The position numbers were made by a program, and so were the translations under genes. The notes below the pieces were generated by a model, which saw only the letters and a program-made list of their open reading frames with translations, did not search any database and had not been told where the DNA came from. From NCBI RefSeq assembly GCF_019649055.1, contig NW_026570336.1:186001-250000 (forward strand): a stretch of 64,000 bases of DNA, in the 5' to 3' direction. Numbering within the stretch: position 1 is the first letter of the stretch; every line of letters starts with the position of its first letter. Source of the stretch: Paramacrobiotus metropolitanus. Its lineage: Eukaryota > Tardigrada > Eutardigrada > Parachela > Macrobiotidae. Below, in pieces: positions 19,939-30,173 of this stretch.

Positions 19939-21517
19939 TCAATCTCCGTGCATTACCAGAAATTCGTCCGGCTTGAAGTGGTATGCCTCCAGCAAGTTGC
20001 GTTCCGCATTATGATGCGAGTGCGCTGCTTCGTCAGCATAGCGGTACGGCAGTTGCTTGAGAAAAAGCCCCAGCAGGGTCTTTTCCACATCCTTACAGAC
20101 ATAGCTCCGCATACGGTCCGTTAGTTGTATACGATCCGAGTAGCGGCATGCAGTATGGCCATCATGAGCTCCGGGTTGCAGCGGATCAGCAAAGGTATCC
20201 TCCATAAGATGGCAAAGCTTGCATTCTTGCGTCAGGCGTTTGCAAAAGCGCTCCATCATAGACCACGGTAGCTTCTCAAAAATATCCTGGTAGTCGGCAG
20301 CAGACTTGCATGGTAGGGTACCCGGATCGTCCCGTCAGCACCTCATACGTATGCTTAAGGATGGTTTCGTTGTCCAAAAGTTCACAGAACTTAGTCCAGT
20401 TCTTTTCACTACAATTGCAACAACCACAACAACCATAATAATAATATCAACAAGCTAAACGGTTATGAAACAACAAAAAAATAAGTAAATTTGGTGTTAA
20501 CTATGTTGCAACACTCACTTCATCGCAAGTCGTTTCTCACTGGGTGAGCCGATGACCACCTTTGTTCCCGGTTCTTTCAGGCAGTTTGCTTCAAGGTAAA
20601 CCCGAATGTTGGCAATGGGTACTTCGTCAAGCCTGAGGAGAATAATAATATAATAATAATGTGCCATAGAAACAAACGCACAAGATTGTTATATAAATGG
20701 CTTTCTTACCATCCCCAGTTAAAGTAACCTCCGCCCAGGTCATGCATTGCCGTAATGGGTGTAGAGCCTTCGTCATAGTTGATCAATCTTTCCAGTTGTC
20801 CACACAGTTGTAAACCCATGAGTTTGGCAAACTGCTTCGCATCTAACTCGACATGCTTGGACGCTACCTCGGAACCCACTGACCCTCCTGATTTTTATCA
20901 AACTCCCCAATAATGTATCGCAAACAGTTGTTCAAAGCCACCGCTGCAGCCATCACTGCTCCGTGATATCCATGAGAGCCCTGTCCACCGTGCGCACTTC
21001 TTGCAGGCCCACAAACGTGACCTTCGTCATCTCGTCGAAGAGCAAAGTTGCTCTGGCTGCTTGTAGCATTCCATCGCCGATGAAACTCTTTCAATAAACG
21101 CTCCATGTGCTTACTATCCCCAAAGTAGTTGGATGATCCTAACGCTTTACCCAGTCCATCGGCTATATAGTCACGCTCGACTGTATAGCAACCTATAGTT
21201 ACTTCGAGAACCACTAAAGCAACTGCTCCACTAAACCCACAATGCACATAACAAGGATTCTTGGCCACGTCAGCACACCGCTCATGGACTTCTCTCAAGG
21301 TTGGTAAATGGCTTCTGTAGAAGGGTGTATTGAACAGACGACCAAAGCTGTTGGCAACAACACTCCCCACGAGGCAACCTTTTAACCTATCGTGCAATCC
21401 ACCTTGCCAGTCACCTTGCCAGATAATGTGCTGAATGGCATCCATTGTTCCGGGCGATGGTGGTGGCGATGTCGATGTTGATGATAAACAAACATTTACG
21501 GGTTCACATCTAGACAT
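19939..21517 (-). pseudogene. ADP-ribosylhydrolase (ARH)-like spliced gene with unknown C-terminal region
   Basis: Four exons: 21517-20710 (with one frame break near 20870), 20632-20519, and 20408-19939 after CAG/TAG acceptors, with GTAAG and GTGAGT donors. The first part resembles ARH-family glycohydrolases: DRLKGCLVGSVVANSFGRLF at about residues 43-62, a helix-rich middle, and GSHGYHGAVMAAAVALNN where the family has GSxGNGGAMR. The acidic metal ligands expected in the family (GDxxG, TDDT) are not visible, so catalysis is doubtful. The last exons are unrecognised and Cys/His-containing (CKLCHL, HSHHNAERN). ADP-ribose removal would counter host PARP-type signalling, but this is inference. Family assignment is tentative. 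Confidence 0.4.
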
Positions 21518-21531
21518 GTTCTATCGACTAC

Positions 21532-21567
21532 TATATAAACTGCAGCAAAATTGACAAAACTTCAGTT
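21532..21567 (+). promoter_or_regulatory. TATA box plus initiator-like TTCAGTT
   Basis: TATATAAAC at 21532-21540 followed ~30 bp later by CTTCAGTTG, an animal-type initiator. It would serve the rightward gene at 21637. The TATA is also readable leftward (TTTATATAG) towards the ATG at 21517. Confidence 0.5.
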
Positions 21568-21636
21568 GCACGTTTCGTTTTCCCTAACTATTTCTTAGTT
21601 GTCTAAATTGCGTCCGTTTACTTATCCTGCATCACC

Positions 21637-21872
21637 ATGGACCCTGCTGAGGAAAGGCGTCGAGCGATATGCATTGTCACTACGATTGCTTTTTTTGGTA
21701 GTCTGCTAGCACTTGTTCTGATTTTATCGGGCATTACTCTTGGAACCGTCACCACTTTTCTACCCTATCGGCCATCAGCCGCCGCCAGTATCGACGAAGC
21801 CAACGCCACCCTGGACTTTACTTTCAATAACGACACAGTGCCAACATTCAAGTTCATGATCAAAGGGCTATG
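21637..21872 (+). CDS. Possible small membrane protein (first exon)
   Basis: ATG in CACCATGGA context, downstream of a TATA/initiator pair. The product has a charged N-terminus and one strong membrane helix (AFFGSLLALVLILSGITLG, about residues 18-37). It then has potential N-glycosylation sites (NAT, NDT), a type II layout. A GTACGT donor follows 21872. Possible downstream exons (21953-22119 and on) lie antisense to polymerase exons and may be chance. Its own 3' part already overlaps the polymerase C-terminus on the other strand. Function unknown. Confidence 0.35.
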
Positions 21873-23506
21873 GTACGTAACCGTATGCACAGTAGTAAAG
21901 TCATCTAAAATGCGTCGCTTGTCGTACGTCTTTTTGAACCGCTTTGTCATAGGCACATCTTGGATTTCATATGTCCGTTTCTTCCGGCGAATAGTACTAC
22001 CATATGTGACGGAAAGGGACTCGGGCTGAACGTTACCATGAGCGCTATCGGAGGCGGTCTCATCTTGGAGAGGTTGGGTTGCGATTTTCAACATCGAATC
22101 AAAATTCAACACCGTTCCTGTAAGTTTATTAATTTCAAATCCTTTGATTTAACAGACCTCCTGCCCAGATGCCGTAACGTAGCTGTAAGATTTTGGACCA
22201 GTACTACAGAAGTGCGTAATGAAGTCGTCCTCGGCCAGCTCATTACTTAACATCCCCCAGAATGGACCCGGTTTCAAACGGCTCATCACCTGGACGCTGA
22301 ACAAAGATAATGCTGTCCTACGATTTAAAAACTATGTTTTTTTTCTCGTTTCTTCTAGTTTGACAATGCTTTACGCTAATGCTTCAGCTGTTACCGTATC
22401 AAAGTATGGTAATCGCTCGCACGCTCTTTGTATGATTTTCAATAAATGTAATCTTGCGTGTGCCGTTGTAAACCTGACAGCAAAATATAAGTACAAGTCT
22501 AATTTACCTGATTTAAATGAAGCACTAAAATTGAAACTATTATCACTTACGCTGCTAGAACCACGTTCGTTTTCGGGTTAATCGAAACCATAGCATCCTT
22601 CCTCGTGTACATTATTTGTACAACGTCATCCAAAAATACGTCATAATCATGGATTTCGAATTCTGAAGACGTTAATAGTGCAGAAAATCCTTCACAGCGT
22701 TCACAAAAACTGTGCTGAGGAGGTTATTTCTCATTCCCAGCCGGCCCCAAAAGCTGTAAACACCATAGCATAAATTACTACTACTACTACTACAACTACT
22801 CTTAGTGTATTACCGACACCAAACAAACAAATAATAATAAGCGCCAACCTTTCAGGCATAACTTAGCGAGCTGCCGCAGTCCCGGATTCCAGACTATTTT
22901 GGAACCGTCCAACCGGATGCCTTCCGTTTGGAAAAAATGGTCCAGAAACGCATCTTGCTGCTCTGCAGTTTTAATATCAGCCGGCCAGCCAGAAGCTTGC
23001 ACTTTAAGCGCCAGGATCAAATCAATATAATCAGCAAAAAAGCGCTCTCTGCTGTCGGGATAGTGCCAAACTTCTTGAATTTCCATTAGTTCATAACCAT
23101 TTTTCACGGCTTCTTGTAGTTCTAGTGTGCACCAAGTCCCCGTCAGAGCTCTTTGCTCCGGATCCTCGTGCGTGCAAACTTGCTGATTCTTTTCTTCAGC
23201 GCAAGTGCGGCATAACGTGAAAATCAATTTATCGAAATGCGCCGGTAATATCGGTATCATCAGGTTGCGAGGCGGTAATATTTTGCAATGCATAATTCCA
23301 AAATAGTTATCCAAGGTTTAAAATTATTAGTAATTCTTTTATGCTTGCCAACCGGATGGCGCTTGTTTTTTATTGACATATGGATATTCGGATACAACAT
23401 CCAAGTACATTATCTTCTCTCCAGGCTTGACCTTATAGTCTAACACTAGGGCATTTACTCGTCCTCCGAACAATGCTTTTCTCGTGTCGAGGGGTTCAAC
23501 AATCAG
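21765..23506 (-). pseudogene. DNA polymerase B, C-terminal part (downstream of the pogo insertion)
   Basis: From 23506 leftward: FGGRVNALVLDYKV and YLDVVSEYPYVNK (motif A region, near 23400), then KILPPRNLMIPILP, LCRTCAEE, ALTGTWCTLEL and YELMEIQEVWHYPDS (23310-23000). After an intron (about 22845-22762) come SFWGRLGMRNNLL and EIHDYDVFLDD. An exon at about 22473-22395 carries FTTAHARLHLL and YFDT, and the next exon starts DS at 22317. Polymerase motif C (DTDS) is thus split by a ~77-bp intron. GPKSYSYVTASG and the C-terminal YDKRRILDDFTT (near 21900) follow. At least one frame break lies near 22240. This is the protein-primed family B polymerase of Polintons. Confidence 0.9.
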
Positions 23507-23508
23507 TA

Positions 23509-25597
23509 CTGTAGCGGCTCCACCAAGTTATACCACAGCGTCGGTATACTGGAAAAATGCACGCCCAATACACACACGCTAACCGGGCAAAATGCACGGT
23601 TCACACTAGCAATTTAAAATAATGCTTTTTGATAAATTTCAAGAAAGTTTTGCGGACATCTTTTTGAATATACCGAAAATTAAATCGTAATTCTCAGAGC
23701 TCTAATTAGTCTTAATGGCACGTGGACAACGACGGTATACCGATGAAGAAATCAGAGCCTTCATGTTGGGTTATGCTGCCTCCAACATCAGCGCAAGAAG
23801 TTACGCAGAGAAGATTGGAGTTCCATGGCAGACGTTTATGTTTTGGAAAAGGTGAGTTCCTTGATTTCCTTATTGAAGTTTATCCCTAAATTTTATTTTT
23901 AAAAATAAAAAATACGGATCTGCTTATAGAAGGCTGAAAAGCAACCAGCCCCCAAGAAAGCAGAAGTATGTTCGAAAACCGCAGCATCGTGACATCGAAG
24001 ACGACTTGTACGACTTTGTCCTGGCTGAGCGAAAGAGAGGCCTGATTGTTACGCGCATGGAACTGAAAGAAAGAGCTCTGAAATTAGCTGAAGCCAAGGG
24101 AGATACAATTTCAAAGCGTCAAGTGTTGGATGACAAAATTTCTCAAAGAAGGTGTCTGCGATACCGTGTACCAACGCGTCACGCTCGAAAATCTGTTTTT
24201 ACGGAAAAAGACTTAGTAAATTTAAAAAGTGCATAATTAGCTGCTAGTTAGAGCTCTAATACAATAATTAAATTTTTCTAAATTAGGAAGAAGAGCTTGA
24301 ATATTTCTTGCGCTTGCATAACTCGCTTGTTCTGGATCGTACACCTACGGACCGAGTGTTTAATTTCGACCAGACGATGATCCGCCTTGTCTCTCCAAAG
24401 CCAAAGACACTTTCGCCTGTTGGAGTGAAAGAAGCAAGTTATTTTAATTTTGTAATACAGTGTTAGCAATTTTTAATGTAATGTGACGATGACACAGAGC
24501 TCTGATTTTTGTGCCAATAAAATGTTCGATTTGTTGTGGTTTTTGGGGTGCCCCCAGAGGGGCAGTGACGAAGCATTCAAAATCACAGGTGAAATATATG
24601 TGTAACTTTGTACAGGTAACCGTAAAGCCCCTGGCGAAAAGAGGCATAACCGTTTCGCTTACGATCCGCGCTGACGGAGGAAAATACCCTGCTGTGGTTG
24701 TACTGAAGGGGGGAAAGAACGGCACCCTATCCGATGCGATCATGTCCAAGCTGAAAATTCCTGGGAACGTTTTCGTGGAGAGCTCTTAAACTACCTGGTG
24801 GACCGAGCAAATGGATAATGACTGGATCAAGTATACGTTTCCCCAAGACAACGAAAAACGAGTTCTTGTCCGTGATCAAGCCACCGTCCACAAGAAAGTG
24901 TCATCGGAGCTCCTACTACGAGAACAAAATGTCGAGCAGATATTCATTCCCGCTGGCCGCACCGGAGATTATCAGCCTTTGGACGTGAGTGTCAATAAAT
25001 CCATGAAGACTCTTTTCCGTAGTGAATATCAAGCGTGGCGTGCGTCACATAACGAAGTGACCAAATCTGGATATTTGAAGAAACCAGGACGTCAGGACTT
25101 CATAGACATGATTTCACGCGCCTGGCAGAATGTGACTCCAGACTTGGTTCGGAAGTCATTTTATGCAGCGCAGGTTCTGGAAAATGATCTCCCCGATGAT
25201 GAATTTCAGAGCTCTGATTTCTTTGAAGAAAATAAGGAAAACACTTCCGAAAGTAATGATTTCGAAACTGAAAATGTTTGTGAGAAAAGCGACTGTGAAA
25301 TAGAGATTAGCTTTTTTAGCGACAGTATTTTAGACATTGATGATTCCTGTGACTTACAGAACGGTTTACCAGAGTGATTTATGGAATAAAATAAAACTTA
25401 TAAGCACTTAAAAGTTCAGTTAAATATACTTAAAATTCTAGAGCGCAGGAAAGTGAGTAAATAGAATAATACGGGTAAATAACGTAAATAGTACATAAAA
25501 CTGAAACCGTGCATTTTGCCCGGTTAGCGTGTGTGTATTGGGCGTGCATTTTTCCGGTATACCGACGCTGTGGTATAACTTGGTGGAGCCGCTACAG
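23509..25597 (+). mobile_element. pogo-type DNA transposon inserted in the polymerase gene
   Basis: Inverted repeats of ~95 bp start CTGTAGCGGCTCCACCAAG at 23509 and end at 25597, flanked on both sides by TA (23507-23508 and 25598-25599), the target of the Tc1/mariner/pogo superfamily. The two arms are almost identical, so the insertion is fairly young. Removing it rejoins the polymerase reading on both sides. Confidence 0.93.
23715..25377 (+). pseudogene. pogo-type transposase, spliced, frame-broken
   Basis: Exon 1 (23715-23851) encodes an N-terminal helix-turn-helix (RRYTDEEIRAFMLGY ... SYAEKIGVPWQTF) and ends at GTGAGT. Exon 2 from 23930 continues with a CENP-B-like second DNA-binding region (RKPQHRDIEDDLYDFVLAER), with a frame jump near 24125. 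The DDE/D core follows: VFNFDQTMIRL (first Asp, ~24360), VLVRDQATVHKK (second Asp, ~24855) and IPAGRTGDYQPLDVSVNKSM (third acidic residue, ~24950-25005). An acidic Ser/Asp/Glu-rich C-terminus ends at 25377. The frame is also interrupted between 24440 and 24620 and by a stop at 24787. Confidence 0.85.
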
Positions 25598-25599
25598 TA

Positions 25600-28123
25600 T
25601 GTTTTTTATAGCAGTAGCAAAATTAGCGTCGTTTTTAATGCGACTGTCATATTCACATTCCCAAACGCTCACAATATTGATTTTAAGCTTCTTCAACATT
25701 TCTTCGCGCCGTACGGTTCGCTCGTACAACTAACCCATTGTGGCGTCCTGATGCGGGTGGCGTGTACTTGGATTCGTGCATATTGGATGGCCGTGGTGCA
25801 CGCACCCATAAAATTCATATGCAGTTCGACTTTCCAGATGGTACCCATCAATAAATAATGCACCAATTTGGAATTCTCGCTCCAGTTCAATGCCTTGGCT
25901 CTGGCTTATACATTGTAACCATGAACTGGCTTTATTGGAGGATATTCTGTTGCTGGGCATACGAATAACCTCAACTTCCAAAGGCTTTAGCAGCCTGGAC
26001 CTCCAAAAATAATGACAAACACTTGGAAGGGTTAAACCTTATTGAAAAATACATAGTCCATCCGTAATTTTGAAAAAAGTTCGCGCAGCTGCACTACACA
26101 ACAACGTAGCGTGGTCACATCTTGGTGGCAATAGGCAGCCAGTTTCTTGTTGACGTCATACAATCCTCTTTTTAAAGCTTTGTCTTCATTATAGACTTCC
26201 ATAAAAGCATGTTTTTCTTTATCGCTCATAAATCGGTAGTTGAACTTTTCAATGTCCGGATAGTCAATAACTGTGTTCCAAAATTGTGGTCGGTTCAGGA
26301 CATGTGGAAATTTACCTTTAGTTTCCTCAACGGCGAATGATTTCGCCCAGTTGTCCAATGACAAAGGAACATAATTGAGCGTATCCCGAAAGTTAATGCC
26401 AAACTCCCGATCGCGCAGGTGCGTGATATGGGAACCTTTCATGATAACGTCAGACGCTTGACCTTTCTGTAGCAGCCATTTTAAAATAAAATAGCCATCG
26501 AACCTAGAAAGCCCACCACTTTATCCGTAAGCTGTATACTTTCAACGTATTTCATGTTGTGTGAAACAGAAAAACAAGAATTTCTTACCCTCTAAAGTTA
26601 TGTGCCAAACAAAAGAATCCAGCATGCTTTTCTTAGAAAATAAATTCACAGACATCGCCTGCAATGTCTTTGCCAATGTTGCTGATGTCCTCGGGAAGTT
26701 GGTGGGTTTCAATGGGCTTTCCATCTTCTTGCACTTGTATTACACAAAAATTTGGGATGTGCTTTCCATTACCGTCGGGGTACGTCTCGAAATCAAAGTA
26801 CATGAAACTAGCAGATTTGTGCTTGGCTAATACTTTGTCGTCAAGTTTCTCGGGTTTAATATAGCAGTCATGGTGCTCCGGTAATACATAACACAGGCCA
26901 ACCGAACAATAAATCTCGCCGCATACATGGTCTGTCCCGTATCCTCGTTTCACGTTCGTCTTTATGAATGCCGAGCAATCTATGCAGACCTTGAATTTTT
27001 CGCAAATGCTTTTCTTTTTGTTATGGTTTGTGCTTTTCGCTGACTTTGCAAGGTGGTGGTTAAAACACTCGTTGTTTCTAAAGCCCGTTCGATTGCATCC
27101 CGCACAGTATCGCGCAAAGTTGGCTTCGAGCTCACACCTTTCGCGCAAGCAAAGCTTGCAGGTATATTTACAGCGATGATCACCTTCGTGAGAGTACCCC
27201 TGATTACAATGAAAACACCATTTGCTGTTTTCGTACCACCCTTGAAGAGATGTTAAAACGTCAAAATGGTTGGCGTAATACAATAGCATTAAGCGTTTTT
27301 CCCTGAATTCGCCAGCGAAGATAATGCTGTTAAGCTGTTCCAGTCCAACAATTATGATTTGATAATCGCTTAGTAACTTTTGAAAAGTCTCGTCGTCGTC
27401 CAGGCTGTAGCGCGGCTCCGTCAGGCCTGCAGCTATTACCAGCTGTTTCGCCAATAATGTCTGCTGATCCTTATGCTGCTTTTCTGGGTGCTTATGCGCC
27501 CTAGTGTCACGTAGCGTTGAATACAGCTGCAGATCGTCATCTGCTAAGGCTTTAGCCGTTACTAGGGACCGTGGTAAACATAAATTATCGTCGTTCTTTA
27601 TACGCACGATAGACATCTTGTTTTTCAGTAGCCTTTTAGCGCTTTCAGGAATCACTAGATTGTCATTACCTCCACCATCCGGCGTTTCTGTGTACTGGAC
27701 TTCAGTCCTGAAGCTTTCATCCAAGCGAAAGCTTGTTGAACTTTGCATCACCCGTTCCACGCGCGCCATGATACGATCCACAGTTAGTTCGTCCCGCCGC
27801 ATTAACGGTGTCCAAATAGGAATCTTCTTTCGCAAATGATTGCTGTATAATTGCACGCGTACCATATACCAGGGCTGAATTTTGTCTACCAAAATTCTGT
27901 TAAGCAGCTCTTCAAAAATGCTTTCTATTACTCCACAGAGGCGTGAAAACGGAACGTCAAACAACTCGGGCGCGGTGCGGCACTGAAAAACCGTAAGTGC
28001 AGTTTTCCATTTCTGAGAATAAGTATCTGCTACCTGCTCAAGTAGTAGATTATCTTCTGAAATGCTAGGGATGCTACCTAAGCCATCTTCTTCTTCTTCG
28101 TGGTTGTCAGAATGCTCATCCAT
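25600..28123 (-). pseudogene. DNA polymerase B, N-terminal part (exonuclease and endonuclease-like insert)
   Basis: The first exon opens MDEHSDNHEEEEDGLG and runs open for 496 codons. It has a paired-Cys/His zinc region (WCFHCNQGYSHEGDHRC; CKLCLRERC; CAGCNRTG) and exonuclease motif I (FMYFDFETYPDGN, near 26790). An in-frame TAA at 26633-26635 interrupts it just before the exo II region (CLAHNFRG). An 85-bp intron (26504-26588) follows. The next exon holds YFILKWLLQKG, INFRDTLNYVPLSLDNWA and YDVNKKLAAYCHQDV. After another break, a VSR-like insert typical of Polinton polymerases appears (FIDGYHLESRTAYEFYGCVHHGHPIC, split here as FIDGYHLESR and YEFYGC). A TATA box lies at 28222-28230. Confidence 0.9.
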
Positions 28124-28221
28124 TTTTTTTGCTCAATAAACACAACTTGTAATGGATACACAGATAATGAATTCAAGAGACTCCTTCAAATTATGATTAC
28201 CCTGCAGAACGACGTTTACGG

Positions 28222-28230
28222 CTTTATATA
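28222..28230 (-). promoter_or_regulatory. TATA box of the polymerase gene
   Basis: TATATAAAG on the minus strand, 99 bp upstream of the ATG at 28123. Confidence 0.55.
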
Positions 28231-28361
28231 CTTGTTATTCTTATTAAAATCGGTCAAGTTCTAACACGCCTTATCGACTAACAGCAAATTGTAAACAAGG
28301 ACTACCCACCACCCGCAAAAAAAGAAGAAAGCTAACAGAAGTAAAAGTTTGTGACCAAAGG

Positions 28362-29873
28362 TTACAAAGCATAATCAAGTATACGTAAACTAGTTCCTTT
28401 GCCAAAACAAGATTTTGCGTCTATCAACAACCTATGATGTGCCTGGTGACACAATTTACAGAAACAGTTAATCATACGTGGAAAAGCCATACCGCGTGCA
28501 GCTAGTAGTAAACGTAACATATAGTACCGAAATTCGTTGAGGTAGCCAATGTTCATATCGTCTCCCCAAATACGCACTGCACTGTAGATTGAGAACGCGT
28601 CGTTGGATGTCACTTTGCGCATGATGCTCTCCACTGCATCGATCCCGCGGCAGTTCAGGCGTGTTAACCAGTACTCGCAGCCAAACCGTACGTAGATGAG
28701 GCGTAGTCCTCAGATGGCGGAGTGGATCCTTGGAGGTCAGATGGAAAGTGTCCAGCAATTCCTCGGCGACATGGATAACATGGTGAGGCTGGTTTGCTCC
28801 ACGAGCGAACAAAGCATTAAGCCTAAGATATCTACAACGTACAGAGCGATTAGTACAACGCAGCACGGCTCTATGACTAAGGCTTAAAAGAATGATACAT
28901 ACGATTTCTCCGTTCTCATCCACCCGCACTCAAGGTACGACATGTCCGAGTGCACATATCCAGGAATAAGATGGCGGAATCCGTAGACATATACGTACTC
29001 CAACTCCAGCGTGTTTATCCATTCCACGGTCTCCGGAATCGCCCTAACACTCATGAAACCTCCCCTAACCGTGATATGGCGCAGCTCCGGTGCAACGTCC
29101 TGCAGAACCAGCAGTATCGTGCAGAAATGGTCGTGCATATGATTGATGTAGGCCCCGTTGCTTTCCCTCATGTCAAAGTTGATGCATTTCGTGCGGTTGG
29201 ACACTACGCAAAACAGCTTCTTGCTAAAATTTCGAACTTCACAGTACAACCTGTCGCACGGAGGATGGATGCCTTCATTGGTGTAGTTATCCACATCCGA
29301 AGCTTTGAAGATGACCTCGGGTTTGGAGGCTCGGGCAGCTATTTCGTCTTCTGCGTAGAAGTTGAACGCCGATGAAACCCGCTTCAGATGATATAAGTCA
29401 ATGCGGGTCATCAAGGAAACGAAGTACTTCATCGTGTCCTGCTGGTAAAATGGAAGCCCGCATCCATCCGGGTCGGTGTACTGTCGCAACCAGTTCCTGG
29501 TGGGTGTTGTCGACGTCCAGATGTCCCTGGCGCCTTGCGCTTCAAGACTGTCCGCTGCATTGCCGGCATACACCGTCTCCACGCCATCCCTCCATGTGCA
29601 CATCGCACAACCAAGGTCGCCTGGTTCTCCGGCTGAATTGGGTCGCTTCAAGGGGGACGTGGCGTACCACTTCAGTACATCCTCCAACTGGTGATCGAAG
29701 CAGTGGAGAAAGCGGTTGGAAACTCTTGGGAGTTGGAAATCCTTGAACACCTCCTTCGGCACCGGCTGATATTCGGGACACGCCTCCGTAACAATCTGCG
29801 CTTCTTCATCGCTGTCATGAAAACACTTGCAATATGTACAAGGAGAACCTTCTAGTTGAATGCTACGCTTCAT
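28362..29873 (-). pseudogene. Unknown spliced Polinton cargo gene, Cys-rich N-terminus
   Basis: Exon 1 opens MKRSIQLEGSPCTYCKC at 29873 and stays open for ~320 codons. An intron from GTATGT (about 28893) to TTGTAG (about 28835) joins in frame to LRLNALFARGANQPHHVIHV. A frame change near 28690 leads to AVESIMRKVTSNDAFSIYSA and a Cys/His patch (CFCKLCHQAHH), stop at 28362. Features seen: two CxxC pairs near the N-terminus and middle (CTYCKC, CAMC), and a segment LYHLKRVSSAFNFYAEDE loosely reminiscent of an F-box followed by hydrophobic repeats. I do not assign a family. A minus-strand TATATAAAAG lies 69 bp upstream. Confidence 0.55.
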
Positions 29874-29941
29874 TGTAGTGACTTATAAAGCGAATGACTT
29901 ACAAAAACTGGAAATGAGCCGTTCGTGCGTTGCGTCGAGTG

Positions 29942-29951
29942 CTTTTATATA
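29942..29951 (-). promoter_or_regulatory. TATA box (TATATAAAAG)
   Basis: Minus-strand TATA 69 bp upstream of the ATG at 29873. Confidence 0.55.
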
Positions 29952-30173
29952 CCTAGCTGTATAGCATTGCTAGCTTGCACTTGATTGGCTTGATACGGTA
30001 TTGATTGTTAATTTTTTTCTTCCCAGGGCTCTTCCCTTCATTATATTTACGTAGACATCTTGATTAAACGGACTACAATTACTTGGCATAACAGTTAGTA
30101 CATTAGTTCAAAGTTTGTTATTTTTTTTCAAACATTTATACGAAAACATTACTTATCATTAAACTAATCGCTA

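Noticed and set aside
21960-22581. Rightward open frames that look like continuing exons of the membrane-protein gene
   Set aside because: They lie exactly antisense to recognisable polymerase exons (YDKRRILDDF, GPKSYSYV, YFDT, FTTAHAR), so they are most likely shadows despite plausible splice sites.
27504-27839. Plus-strand Ser/Arg-rich frame
   Set aside because: Antisense to the intact N-terminal exon of DNA polymerase B.
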